Part shown: piece after piece, positions 34,180 to 43,200 of the stretch
Layout of the letters: the number at the start of each line of letters is the position of its first letter
How positions within the stretch are numbered: position 1 is the stretch's first letter
Assembly (NCBI GenBank): GCA_964550615.1
Contig: CAZKAB010000003.1
Coordinates: 1 to 64,000 of the forward strand
From: M55B144 sp964550615
GTDB taxonomy: Bacteria; Bipolaricaulota; Bipolaricaulia; UBA7950; UBA9294
Reading direction: 5' to 3'
Length of the DNA: 64,000 bases
Position numbers and translations under genes: made by a program
Notes under the pieces: model-generated
Told to the model about the DNA's origin: nothing
The model's database searches: none
What the model saw: the letters and a program-made list of their open reading frames with translations, nothing else

Positions 34180-35157
34180 CTAGCCACACTCTCCTTCCAG
34201 CACAAATCCCGCTGGAAACGGATCGTCTTCCAAAAGGACAAGCGAGCCGATCCCGGTCACGTAGGCGGCACCCGTCACTTGCGGAACGATGCCGTCGATG
34301 TCTCCCACTTTCGTCTCGGCGAGCACCCTTCCTACGAACTCGGTACCCAGTATGCTGTGGTAGCGGTAATCCGTGTCTGTTTCCAGTCTTCCCGTCGCGT
34401 GCAGAAACGCCATCTTGGCGCATGTGCCGGTTCCGCACGGGGAGCGATCCACTTGTCTGTCTCCGAAAATTACCACGTTCCTGTCTGGGTCGCCCTCCTC
34501 ATAGAACTCGACGAGATCAGCCGTCATCGGTATGCCTGTTCCGGGATGATGAACATCGACGCACTCATTCAACCAGGCGCGAATCTCCATGCCTTTGTCT
34601 ATCAATTTCGGCAAGAGCGTGCGACTGACGCGAAGCCCCACTGACCGTACGTCGACTAGGGCAAAAAGATTGCCTCCGTAAGCCAAGTGCACCTGGACTC
34701 CGTTGTAATCGTACGCTTGCAGATAGAAACCGGGAACGTTCTGAAATGTGACACTGACGATTTCGCCATCCGCCCGCTGCAGGTGGCAGCGGACTATGCC
34801 GGCCGGTGTGTCCAGAAGAATTGTCTCCTTCTCCGTGAGAGCAAGCGTCACGAGCGCGGTCACCACTCCGATCGTTCCGTGGCCGCACATCGACAACGTT
34901 CCGTTGTTGTCGAGAAAGACCACGCCGAAGTCCGCGCTCGGATCACAAGGCGGTGTCAGGACTGCGCCGAACATGTTGCGATGGCCGCGCGGCTCGTCGA
35001 GCAAGAAGCGGCAAAGGTCGACGCCGGCTGTGTCCAGCCATCTTCGTCGTTCCGCCATGTTGGCACCGGGTATTGTCGGAAGCCCTCCCGTGGCAATGCG
35101 CGTCGGCTCGCCTGCAGTGTGCGTGTCAACAACCTGAACAAACCGGCGCAGCCTCAT
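34180..35157 (-). CDS. Proline racemase / 4-hydroxyproline 2-epimerase
   Basis: This 325-residue PLP-independent enzyme has both catalytic cysteines: C91 in SMCGHGTIG and C241 in SPCGTGTC. A threonine at the second position would have meant 3-hydroxyproline dehydratase, so a racemase or epimerase is expected. The N-terminus QVVDTHTAGEPTRI is typical. ATG 35157 is favoured because GGAGG is seven bases upstream, although GTG 35163 overlaps the previous stop. It probably converts L- (hydroxy)proline to the D-form used by the downstream dehydrogenase pair. Confidence 0.88.
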   Translation of the reverse strand: MRLRRFVQVVDTHTAGEPTRIATGGLPTIPGANMAERRRWLDTAGVDLCRFLLDEPRGHRNMFGAVLTPPCDPSADFGVVFLDNNGTLSMCGHGTIGVVTALVTLALTEKETILLDTPAGIVRCHLQRADGEIVSVTFQNVPGFYLQAYDYNGVQVHLAYGGNLFALVDVRSVGLRVSRTLLPKLIDKGMEIRAWLNECVDVHHPGTGIPMTADLVEFYEEGDPDRNVVIFGDRQVDRSPCGTGTCAKMAFLHATGRLETDTDYRYHSILGTEFVGRVLAETKVGDIDGIVPQVTGAAYVTGIGSLVLLEDDPFPAGFVLEGECG

Positions 35158-35159
35158 GT

Positions 35160-36296
35160 TCACGCCTCCATCAGTTGTTCCACTGGTACGTAATCATGCC
35201 TGTAGCCGAAGTAACGTGGTCCGAATGTGGCTATTCCCCGCTCGGTCCGCATCCGCTCGTGCGCCGGGATCAGTACGACCGAACCCCGGTATCCGTAGCG
35301 GACGATGTCGGTGCGAATCGGCTCCCCGGTCGCCGGATCGAGGATGCAGATGAGATCGGGAGGCATACAGCGGACATCGCCGTCGATCTCTATCGTCAGC
35401 CACTCGTTCTGGAAGCCGATGATCGCTTTGCGATCTTTGAAATCATCGACCCCTTCCATCGTGATCCGCCCCAGCGAAAACCCCTTCGTCTTCTCGGCGC
35501 CGAATTCGCGATCGATGTCCACTATCTTTCCGCAGAAGGCTTGATAGCCGCCGGTGAGCGCGATCACTTCGGCGATCGGATCGAGATGCTTCTTGCGTGC
35601 CGCAAACACAAGTCGACCCAATTCCCACGCCATGGATATGGAACGCAGAATACCCGTGTCCTTGAGCTGCCGGCCGGTCATCGGATAGCCGGCGATCCAC
35701 GAGATCCCGCCATAGGCCATCGCCGCGTTTCGTATGATTCGTTCCGTCAACAACGCATCCGAGGAATCGCAGATCGTTACGTGTCCCTTCTCATCCGCGG
35801 CCGCGGTGGGGGAGGGGGATACGCCGTGCACATAGAACGACGTCATTTGCAGTTCCGGGAAGGCACGCCCCATTCCGTCGGCATCGATTACCGGCACCCC
35901 CACCGCGCCGGCTACCGCCATCGGAACCGGGGTGTTCACTCCACCCGCCTCAGGCGGCACAACTGCCTGGATCGGCTTCCCCATGTACCGTCGTAGCCTG
36001 TCATAGCACCAGAACAGTTCCTGCCCGTTCGGCGGCTTCTCGGTGAGAACGAGCGCCGCTCCCAGACATCCGGCGATCGTGGCAAGGGCGTCGTCGGGCA
36101 TTGCCTCGGGATCGACAAGCAAGATTTCGTTACCCTGATCGACCACGTTGTATGCCCACAAGAGGCCGATCTCCGGATCTCCGCCGCCGCCGGTTGCGAG
36201 GATCGACGCCCCTAGTGTAATCTCGGAAAGAGCCTGTTTATCGATTGTCTTGTACTCACTGACTCCCCATTCGCGAAGAATGTCTCGTACTCCCAC
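35160..36296 (-). CDS. DUF917 / S-methyl-thiohydantoin desulfurase-like protein (copy 2)
   Basis: This 378-residue DUF917 protein has conserved segments SEITLGASILATGGGGDPEIG, EKPPNGQELFWCYDRL, PVIDADGMGRAFPELQM, AYGGISWIAGYPMTGRQ and the tail HERMRTERGIATFGPRYFGY, given here as short separate motifs. The family is tied to hydantoinase-like chemistry on cyclic amides or thiohydantoins. GTG 36296 follows AAAGGAGTGAGCC. It is clearly paralogous to the DUF917 gene at 37671. The exact reaction is unknown. Confidence 0.8.
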   Translation of the reverse strand: MGVRDILREWGVSEYKTIDKQALSEITLGASILATGGGGDPEIGLLWAYNVVDQGNEILLVDPEAMPDDALATIAGCLGAALVLTEKPPNGQELFWCYDRLRRYMGKPIQAVVPPEAGGVNTPVPMAVAGAVGVPVIDADGMGRAFPELQMTSFYVHGVSPSPTAAADEKGHVTICDSSDALLTERIIRNAAMAYGGISWIAGYPMTGRQLKDTGILRSISMAWELGRLVFAARKKHLDPIAEVIALTGGYQAFCGKIVDIDREFGAEKTKGFSLGRITMEGVDDFKDRKAIIGFQNEWLTIEIDGDVRCMPPDLICILDPATGEPIRTDIVRYGYRGSVVLIPAHERMRTERGIATFGPRYFGYRHDYVPVEQLMEA

Positions 36297-36299
36297 GGC

Positions 36300-37415
36300 T
36301 CACTCCTTTTTGCTCATTAGCTCGCGCGAGGCGCTGGTTAGAAGCTCATGTCCGGAGGAGGTGACGACGACCATGTCCTCCACGCGTGCCGCTCCCACTC
36401 CCGGCACGTAGATCCCCGGCTCCACCGTGAGCACCATTCCGGGTTCGAGAAGCGTGTCCCTCCCGCGGTCCGCGATCGGTTCCTCATGCGACGAAAGGCC
36501 GACACCGTGGCCGGTGAGATGAGGGAAGAAATCACCCAAGCCCGCGTCCTCGATGATCGTTCGCGCCGCGGAGTCGACTTCTTTGGCGGCCACTCCCGGC
36601 CGGACCGCAGCGATCGCGGCTTGTTGCGCCTCGCTTGCGATCTCAAAGATCCGCCGCTGTTCCGCCGACACTTTTTCTACCGCGAACGTGCGCGTGATGT
36701 CCGAGCAGTAGCCATTCACAATCGCCCCCATGTCCAGAAGCGCCATCTCTCCTGCCACGAGGGCCTTGCGAGAAGAGAATCGCTGAGGAAGCCAGCTGTT
36801 CTCGCCGGACATCAAGAACGACTCAAAAGATGTTCCTTCAGCGCCTGCTTGCGCCATCAAGTATTCCGCCCAGGATGAGAGCTGGCATTCACACATGCCT
36901 GGTAGAATTGCGCGCCTTATCTGCTCCATTGCGTCACTCGCGATGTTGGCCGCAGTGCGCAAGAAATCCAACTCGACGTCCGTCTTGATCATTCTCATCT
37001 TGGCGGTAAATGGACGCACATCGATCGACTCCCATCCGTTTCCCAGTGTGCGTAAGTATTCGGCCTGCTCCAGGCTGATTGTGTCCTTCTCCAGACCGAC
37101 GCACCTTATGCCGTTCACGAACAACGGCCGTAACGCGTCAAGATAGCTGGGGGTATCTTCGGGAAACGGCACGATGCGGTCGATCCACACATCGCGCTTC
37201 GCCCGATTGAGATCGAGGTTGGCAACGAAGTAGGTCGGCCCATCGGTCGACGAGATCGCAAGGATGGAATTGACCACCCGATTCAGACGAAACCCGGTGA
37301 AATACCTGATGTTGTCGCGATCGAACAGCAGCACAAGATTGAGATCCTGTTTCTTCATCCACTCAATCAGCGTCTCGACGCGATCTGCGTAGATTGGAGA
37401 GTCAGATCTGTTCAC
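36300..37415 (-). CDS. M24-family Xaa-Pro aminopeptidase
   Basis: This 371-residue peptidase has metal ligands in LLDMGAIVNGYCSDITRTF (two Asp), FPHLTGHGVGL (His), LTVEPGIYVPG (Glu) and AARVEDMV (Glu). It starts at GTG 37415, which overlaps the preceding small gene by 14 bp and follows AAGGAGACGCTC. Inside the catabolic operon it would release residues before proline from imported peptides, feeding the racemase and dehydrogenase genes downstream. A related enzyme lies outside the island at 15364. Confidence 0.88.
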   Translation of the reverse strand: MNRSDSPIYADRVETLIEWMKKQDLNLVLLFDRDNIRYFTGFRLNRVVNSILAISSTDGPTYFVANLDLNRAKRDVWIDRIVPFPEDTPSYLDALRPLFVNGIRCVGLEKDTISLEQAEYLRTLGNGWESIDVRPFTAKMRMIKTDVELDFLRTAANIASDAMEQIRRAILPGMCECQLSSWAEYLMAQAGAEGTSFESFLMSGENSWLPQRFSSRKALVAGEMALLDMGAIVNGYCSDITRTFAVEKVSAEQRRIFEIASEAQQAAIAAVRPGVAAKEVDSAARTIIEDAGLGDFFPHLTGHGVGLSSHEEPIADRGRDTLLEPGMVLTVEPGIYVPGVGAARVEDMVVVTSSGHELLTSASRELMSKKE

Positions 37416-37671
37416 GGATGAGCGTCTCCTTCTCTGGGTTCGCCAGATATACCTTCTTGGGAACACGGGATTCCAAGCTCGAATCGGCCTGCCCGGCAAG
37501 CTCAAGGATCAGCATTCCGTCCGCGAGGACCGCTAGGAGTGGCTCCAGGTCCGCTTGTGGGAGGTCGAGCTGCTCTTCCAGTACCGATCTTTCGATGTAC
37601 GGGGTATCGATGATTGCCTTCAGTAGGCTGCGATAGCGGGGATCGGATTCGATAAGCGCTTTTATGTCCAT
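37402..37671 (-). CDS. Small protein between DUF917 and M24 genes
   Basis: This is an 89-residue acidic protein of unrecognised family. The start ATG overlaps the stop of the DUF917 gene (TGATG). The pattern of four helices and a C-terminal hairpin (SVLEEQLDLPQADLEPLLAVL, then KKVYLANPEKE) recalls a winged-helix, but no charged recognition helix is obvious. Its tight coupling on both sides suggests a partner or assembly protein of the neighbouring enzymes. This is inference. Confidence 0.6.
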   Translation of the reverse strand: MDIKALIESDPRYRSLLKAIIDTPYIERSVLEEQLDLPQADLEPLLAVLADGMLILELAGQADSSLESRVPKKVYLANPEKETLIREQI

Positions 37672-38855
37672 CAGTTCTCACCTCCACTGGTGTTCAGTTC
37701 TTCCACAGGTACATAATCCAAGTCGTAGCCGAAGTGCCGCGGACCGAACATCTCGATCCCTTTCGGTGTTCGCATACGTTCGTGCGCCGGGATGAGGACG
37801 ATCGTGCCACGATAACCGTACTTCATGATGTCGGTACGAATCGGCTCTCCCGTCTCCGAATCGAGGATGGCGATAAGGTCGGGAGGAAGACAGAGGACTC
37901 GCCCATCGACCGCCAGGTTCAACCATTCATTCTGAAAGTCGAGTGTTGCCGTTTGTCCTTTGTAGTTGTCGATCCCCTCCAGCGTGACCGCGCCCAGGGT
38001 GAATCCTTTGTTTGTCTCCGAGCCGAAATCGCGGTTGATATCCACGATCTTACCGCGGAAAACGCGGAACCCTTTTACGTTTCGTTCCTTCTCAAGGCTT
38101 TCCAGCAGTTCGGCGATCGGATCGAGGTGTTCACGTCGCGCACGCATGACGGCGCGGCCGACCGCCCAGGCGATACTCTGCGAATTGAGGATCGACGTGT
38201 CCTTCACTTGCCTTCCGGTTAGCGGATAGGTTGCGATCCAAGAAATCCCACCGTAGGCCATGGCGACGCGCCGCGCCAGTGTCTCCGCCAACACGTCGTC
38301 GTCTCCGGTATCGATGATGGTTACGTTCCTGCGATTATCCACTGATACGGTGGGGGATGAATGCACGCCATGCGTGACCCACGACGTCATCTGCAGTTCG
38401 GGAAAGGCGCGGTTCATCCCGTCGACATCGATTACGGGAACACCCAGCTCGCCGGCCGCTGCATAGGAGACGGGCGAGTTTACCCCGCCGCACTCGAGCG
38501 GGATTGTCGCCTCAATCGGCCGACCGAGGTAGGTCTCCAGCCGCTGCATCGCCAGGTTCAGCACTTCTCCGCTCGGTGGTTTCTCGGTGAGGACGATTGC
38601 CGCTCCCAGACAAGCCGTGCTCGCCGTCTGGATTTCATCGGGCACATCGAGAGGGTCGATCATCAGGATCTCCTTCCCTTCATCGATCACCTTGTACGTC
38701 CACAACAGACCGATCTCGGGGTCTCCGCCGCCGCCGGTAGCTAGGATGGACGCCCCGAGAGTAATCTCGCTGATCGCCTGTTTGTCGATGACGCGAAAAT
38801 CCTTAACCCCCCATTCGTTGAGGATCGAGCGCGCGCTCATACGTTTTTCCGTCAT
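37671..38855 (-). CDS. DUF917 / S-methyl-thiohydantoin desulfurase-like protein (copy 1)
   Basis: This 394-residue DUF917 protein is closely similar in layout to the copy at 35160: ILNEWGVKDFRVIDKQA, SILATGGGGDPEIGLLW, PVIDVDGMNRAFPELQM, AYGGISWIATYPLTGRQ and HERMRTPKGIEMFGPRHFGY, plus a 15-20 residue insertion near 260 (ESLEKERNVKGF). Start and upstream stop overlap as TGATG. In other genomes this domain is fused to or adjacent to a HyuA-like protein, and such a gene lies immediately upstream. Confidence 0.8.
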   Translation of the reverse strand: MTEKRMSARSILNEWGVKDFRVIDKQAISEITLGASILATGGGGDPEIGLLWTYKVIDEGKEILMIDPLDVPDEIQTASTACLGAAIVLTEKPPSGEVLNLAMQRLETYLGRPIEATIPLECGGVNSPVSYAAAGELGVPVIDVDGMNRAFPELQMTSWVTHGVHSSPTVSVDNRRNVTIIDTGDDDVLAETLARRVAMAYGGISWIATYPLTGRQVKDTSILNSQSIAWAVGRAVMRARREHLDPIAELLESLEKERNVKGFRVFRGKIVDINRDFGSETNKGFTLGAVTLEGIDNYKGQTATLDFQNEWLNLAVDGRVLCLPPDLIAILDSETGEPIRTDIMKYGYRGTIVLIPAHERMRTPKGIEMFGPRHFGYDLDYVPVEELNTSGGEN

Positions 38856-40456
38856 CAGAGTACCGCCCCTTTGACCCGAATGCGGATCTTCTCTCTCTTG
38901 CCTGGCATGTAGGTGAACGGGATCTCTTCCACATCTATCACCGACACTGTGTCTCGGATCGCCCCGGCGGCGACGGCGTTGTCCGTCGCGTGTTCCGTGA
39001 CATTTGCGATCGCTTCATCGCGATCATCGATATCGAGATCGACTACTCCTTCCGCATAGGCGCCTATCTCGGCAATTGTTGTACCCACGGCGCCGCCCAC
39101 TTCGAAGTGATCCGGACTGAGAACCTCGCTCACGCCGGCGATGCCGACCTTGGGGACCACCATCGCCCCGCCCCCGATGAAGATGGCGGGGACCGGCTCG
39201 GGCGTTGTCTTCATCTTGTCGATAACCTCTTCCAGCGTCTGTTTGATCTTCATCCACGCCTGTTCAACCAGCTGTTTGGGCAGTGCCGCGATCTTTTCCG
39301 GATGGGTGACGTAGTTGGTCTTGAAGACGTCGAGCTTCTGCTGTAGCTTGCCCAGCGCCACCGCGGTATCGTGCACGGTGAGCAGCGGGCCGCCGAACGA
39401 CTTGCCCAGCCGAACCAGGTTGTAACCGACGCTCTCCGGACCGAGGCTGGTGACAACGTCGCCCTCATGCTTCACGATCGTTCCGCCTCCGAGCGCTATG
39501 GACAGTAGATCGGGGCAGCGGATGTTCGTCTTTACACCACCGATTGTGACGGTGATCGAAGATTCGCGGGGGAAACCATTGACGATATAGGCGACATCGG
39601 TCGATGTCCCGCCGATGTCTATCACCACCCCGTCCTCAATCCCGGACAGGTAGACCGATCCGCGCACGCTCGCCGCGGGCCCGGAAGCAACCGTGAAGAT
39701 GGGATAGTCAATCGCGTAGTCGGCCGACATCACGCTTCCGTCGTTTTGCACAATGAACAACGGGGCTTCGATTCCGCGCTCGCGTACCGCGGCCCGTAGT
39801 GACTTGACCGCCCGTTGCATCACCGTGATTACCGAGGCATTGAGGATGGTCGAGTTCTCCCGCTCTAGTAGGGAGATGGTCGCTATACGATGCGACAATG
39901 TGATGTGAACATCGTCACCCAGGATATCTCGCACGATCTCAGCCGCCTGCTCCTCGTGATCGTTGATGATCGGAGAGAAGACGCCGGTGATCGCCACTGA
40001 ATCAATCTTACCTTTCATCTCGCGGCACGCATCGGCGATCGCTTGCTTATCGAGCGGAACGATGTCCCGTCCGTCATACTCCGATCCGCCACGGATGATG
40101 TGCACAAGCTCGCTCCCGCCGATCGCCTGTTTGAGATCTTCAGGCCAGCCGGTTAGCGGAGGAATGGCCGTGGTCGCTGGAGCGCCGAGGCGGAAGATGC
40201 CGACCTGGTTGAGGTTTCGCCTTTCGATGAGGGCGTTGGTCGTGTGCGTGGTCCCAAGCGACACCATCGCCACATCGGCCGGATTCGCCTCCGACCTTGA
40301 GAGCACTTCGTCCAACGCCTCGACGATCCCTCCGGTTACGTCCTGCGTCGTGAGCGATTTCGCCTTGGCCAGCACTGTGCGACCTTGCATGAGCACTCCG
40401 TCGGTGAAGGTGCCGCCGACGTCGAAGCCAACGCGTAACTGTCCGGTCTCTTTCAT
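38855..40456 (-). CDS. Short hydantoinase/oxoprolinase A-like protein
   Basis: This 533-residue protein belongs to the HyuA/oxoprolinase family of actin-fold ATP-dependent ring openers. Phosphate-binding segments are VGFDVGGTFTDGVL (N-terminus), LGTTHTTNALIERR and VIDIGGTSTDVAYI. It lacks the long C-terminal domain of HyuA (compare 688 residues at 49401) and instead precedes a DUF917 gene. ATG 40456 overlaps the racemase stop as ATGA. Together with DUF917 it may act on a cyclic imide or thiohydantoin. Confidence 0.82.
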   Translation of the reverse strand: MKETGQLRVGFDVGGTFTDGVLMQGRTVLAKAKSLTTQDVTGGIVEALDEVLSRSEANPADVAMVSLGTTHTTNALIERRNLNQVGIFRLGAPATTAIPPLTGWPEDLKQAIGGSELVHIIRGGSEYDGRDIVPLDKQAIADACREMKGKIDSVAITGVFSPIINDHEEQAAEIVRDILGDDVHITLSHRIATISLLERENSTILNASVITVMQRAVKSLRAAVRERGIEAPLFIVQNDGSVMSADYAIDYPIFTVASGPAASVRGSVYLSGIEDGVVIDIGGTSTDVAYIVNGFPRESSITVTIGGVKTNIRCPDLLSIALGGGTIVKHEGDVVTSLGPESVGYNLVRLGKSFGGPLLTVHDTAVALGKLQQKLDVFKTNYVTHPEKIAALPKQLVEQAWMKIKQTLEEVIDKMKTTPEPVPAIFIGGGAMVVPKVGIAGVSEVLSPDHFEVGGAVGTTIAEIGAYAEGVVDLDIDDRDEAIANVTEHATDNAVAAGAIRDTVSVIDVEEIPFTYMPGKREKIRIRVKGAVL

Positions 40457-41232
40457 CCGTTCTCCCCCCAAAGCCCCGTAATCCCGTATTGCTCCTCCAA
40501 TCCCCACTGGTTGATTTCCTCACGTGGTGGAGATTGGTAGCCATATATCTTGCTGTGTGTCCAGTCAAACCGCTTTCGGAGCTCGATGAGAAACTCCGCG
40601 TACTTGAACGGCGCGAGCACCGCGTCGAGGACCGGTACGCCCAACTCTTCCTGCAGCTCCTTGTAGAAGCCAAACTCGATCGTGCATCCGAGGACAATGA
40701 CCTCCGCCCCGTCGACTTCCACCGCCTCCCGTGCTGCCGCTCGCATCATTTGGGCCGTCTTTGCCGGATCCTTCTGAAAGTCGTATACGCCCATGTCGAG
40801 CGATTTGAACGACGCAAGTTGATCCGAGAAACCGTACTTGACGACGTTCTCGTGCATCTTCGGAATCCACTTCTTTCTCCCGACAAGGATGGAGAATGTG
40901 TGTCCCAGCGTGGTAGCTATATGCATCGCCGCCTCGGCGGGGGCTGTTACAATCATGTTCTCTGTTATCTCGCGCGCCTCCCCCAGGCCGGGATCGTAGA
41001 AACAGCCGATCACAGCGGCGTCGTAGCCGTCCAACTCCGCTTGGCGGACAACGTGCAGGGTATCGGCGAGGATGAGTGCCTCGTAATAGTGGTATTCGAG
41101 GTGCATCGGTCCGCGCTTCAGTGAAATCACGTCGATTACGGTCTCCGGCCGCTTCGATGTCTCGAGGAATTCCTTGATCGGTTGATCGAACAAGTCCGTT
41201 CCTACCGGGTCGATCCACAGTATCTTGCTCAT
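40453..41232 (-). CDS. Asp/Glu/hydantoin racemase family protein
   Basis: This 259-residue cofactor-independent racemase-fold protein has two catalytic cysteines, C77 in AVIGCFYDPG and C182 in IVLGCTIEFG. ATG 41232 follows AAAGGAGTGACCTC. In hydantoin pathways this family racemises 5-substituted hydantoins so that stereospecific hydantoinases can use both isomers. Its place between the transporter and a HyuA-like gene fits that role, though aspartate or other substrates are possible. Confidence 0.82.
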   Translation of the reverse strand: MSKILWIDPVGTDLFDQPIKEFLETSKRPETVIDVISLKRGPMHLEYHYYEALILADTLHVVRQAELDGYDAAVIGCFYDPGLGEAREITENMIVTAPAEAAMHIATTLGHTFSILVGRKKWIPKMHENVVKYGFSDQLASFKSLDMGVYDFQKDPAKTAQMMRAAAREAVEVDGAEVIVLGCTIEFGFYKELQEELGVPVLDAVLAPFKYAEFLIELRKRFDWTHSKIYGYQSPPREEINQWGLEEQYGITGLWGENG

Positions 41233-41236
41233 GAGG

Positions 41237-42220
41237 TCACTCCTTTCCTTGTTTGTCTTCTGAGTCGGAATAGAGGTGGCAGCGGACGAAATGCCCCGGC
41301 TCCACCTCCAGCATCTCCGGGATGTCTTGCGAACAGCATCCGTTTATCTCGACGCAGCGGGTGTGAAAACCGCATCCTGGTGGGACATTCACCGGACTTG
41401 GGATTTCCCCCTCGGATCTGATCTTCGCCGGTTTCAAAGCCTCTTCTTCCGGCGACACGACAGGGATCGATGAGAGGAGCATCTTCGTGTACGGGTGAAG
41501 CGGTCTCTGGAAGAACTCAATTGTCGGCGCCACCTCGCAGATCTTTCCCAGATACATGATTGCCACACGCGTCGCTACGTTTCGCATTAGGCTCAGATCG
41601 TGTGTGATAAACAGGTACGATAGATTCATCTCCTTCTGGAATTTCAGGAGCATGTTGATGATCTTCGCTTGAATGGAGACGTCGAGAGCAGACGTCGGTT
41701 CGTCGAGGATGATCAGCTTGGGGCTGGTGGCAAGCGCGCGCGCAATCGCCACCATTTGTCTTTCCCCCCCTCCCAGCGAGTGCGGGGATTTGTACATGAA
41801 GTCGTGAGGAAGCTCGACGCGATCGAGCAGGTCCGCCACCCGCTGTTTTCGATCGTGTGCGTCACCTAGTCGATGCACCTTGAGCGGAAGTTCCAGGATC
41901 TGCTGAATGGTGCGCCTTGAGTTGAGCGAGGTTCCTGGATCTTGAAACACGATCTGAATAGCCTTCTTCAACGCCTTGGGGCGCTTGAAGACTGACGCCG
42001 AGATATCGTTTCCTTCGAAGACGATCTTGCCGGAGGTAGGAGCGTGAAGGCCGACCACGGTGTAGGCGACCGTGCTCTTCCCCGAGCCGGACTCTCCCAC
42101 CAGACCCAATGTCTCCCCCTCCAACACAGAGAATGACACATTGTCTACGGCCCGTACCGTGCCGCGCGAAGTAGCGAAGAACTTCTGCAGCTTGTCGACC
42201 GTGAGAATCTCTCTACTCAT
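41237..42220 (-). CDS. Peptide ABC transporter ATP-binding protein (OppF-like)
   Basis: This 327-residue ABC ATPase has Walker A GESGSGKST, signature SLGGGERQMVAIARAL, Walker B LIILDEPTSALD, and a C-terminal oligopeptide-binding cysteine region (GCGFHTRC, then CCSQD). ATG 42220 overlaps the OppD gene by 8 bp. It energises uptake together with OppD and the two permeases. The Opp/Dpp family imports di- and oligopeptides or nickel, and the operon context favours peptides or cyclic derivatives. Confidence 0.92.
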   Translation of the reverse strand: MSREILTVDKLQKFFATSRGTVRAVDNVSFSVLEGETLGLVGESGSGKSTVAYTVVGLHAPTSGKIVFEGNDISASVFKRPKALKKAIQIVFQDPGTSLNSRRTIQQILELPLKVHRLGDAHDRKQRVADLLDRVELPHDFMYKSPHSLGGGERQMVAIARALATSPKLIILDEPTSALDVSIQAKIINMLLKFQKEMNLSYLFITHDLSLMRNVATRVAIMYLGKICEVAPTIEFFQRPLHPYTKMLLSSIPVVSPEEEALKPAKIRSEGEIPSPVNVPPGCGFHTRCVEINGCCSQDIPEMLEVEPGHFVRCHLYSDSEDKQGKE

Positions 42221-43199
42221 CGGCCCCACCCCCGTATAGGTAACAGTCGACATCGTGGTCATCGGATACGTGTGTCGTCCGAGGACGGGCATCGCTGCAT
42301 TGTTTCATCGCCTGAGGACAACGCGTGTGAAATCGGCAGCCGGATGGAGGAGAGAGGTAATCCGGAATCCTCCCGGGAATCCCCTCGGCGATTCCTCCGC
42401 CGGTGAGCTTGGGGAGAGCGCTCATCAGCCCGAGGGTGTACGGGTGAAGCGGATTGGCGAACAGTGCGTCATTCCGCGCCCCTTCCACGATATTTCCGGC
42501 GTACATCACGTAAACCCAATCGGTCATTTCGCGAACCACTCCCAGACTGTGTGTGATAAAAATCACAGATGTGCCGTGCTGATCGACAAGCCCGTTCAAT
42601 AGACGAAGGACCTGATCCTGGATGGTCACATCCAGCGAAGTCGTCGGTTCATCGGCAATGAGGAGTTCGGGCTCAGTGGCAAGCGCCATTGCGATACAGA
42701 CACGCTGACGCATTCCGCCTGACAGTTGCACCGGATAATTGGTGAATATTCGCTCCGCGTCGGGGAGCTGAACCTCGCGGAGCGCGGCAATCGCGCGCTT
42801 GCGTATCTGTTTCTTGGACGGGGATCCTCGCGATCCGTACTTGATTACCGATGTCAGTTGATCCCCAACGGTGAACACGGGATTTAGCGCGGCGGTGGGA
42901 TCCTGGAAGATCATGGATATGCCACTCCCGCGTACACGCTGTATCCCTTGCGGACCCATCTTCAGTATGTCGCGGCCGCGAAACAGAATCTTTCCTTCCG
43001 TTATCCGCCCCGGAGGAGACGGCAGGATTCTGAGGACACATTTCATAGTTGTCGTCTTTCCGCACCCGGCCTCTCCGACCAGGCCGACCCTCTCACCGGT
43101 GCGCACACTTATTCCGACACCGTTCAGCACTAATAGATGCCCTTCATATACCTTGAACTCCGCGTGCAGGTTCTCTATCTTCAGCAGCGTTTCCGCCAT
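42213..43199 (-). CDS. Peptide ABC transporter ATP-binding protein (OppD-like)
   Basis: This 328-residue ABC ATPase has Walker A GEAGCGKTT (alanine in place of the usual serine), signature QLSGGMRQRVCIAMAL, Walker B LLIADEPTTSLD and C-terminal GCRFHTRCPQAM. ATG 43199 follows GAGGAGATCTGAG. It pairs with the adjacent OppF-like protein. Confidence 0.92.
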   Translation of the reverse strand: MAETLLKIENLHAEFKVYEGHLLVLNGVGISVRTGERVGLVGEAGCGKTTTMKCVLRILPSPPGRITEGKILFRGRDILKMGPQGIQRVRGSGISMIFQDPTAALNPVFTVGDQLTSVIKYGSRGSPSKKQIRKRAIAALREVQLPDAERIFTNYPVQLSGGMRQRVCIAMALATEPELLIADEPTTSLDVTIQDQVLRLLNGLVDQHGTSVIFITHSLGVVREMTDWVYVMYAGNIVEGARNDALFANPLHPYTLGLMSALPKLTGGGIAEGIPGRIPDYLSPPSGCRFHTRCPQAMKQCSDARPRTTHVSDDHDVDCYLYGGGADE

Positions 43200-43200
43200 C

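Noticed and set aside
33104..34183. 359-codon frame antisense to the iron-sulfur dehydrogenase
   Set aside because: Composition is shadow-like (many Arg/Ser), it has no domain, and the minus-strand gene has complete cofactor motifs.
34953..35996. 347-codon plus-strand frame across the racemase and DUF917 genes
   Set aside because: It crosses two well-supported minus-strand genes and lacks a start signal or family motif.
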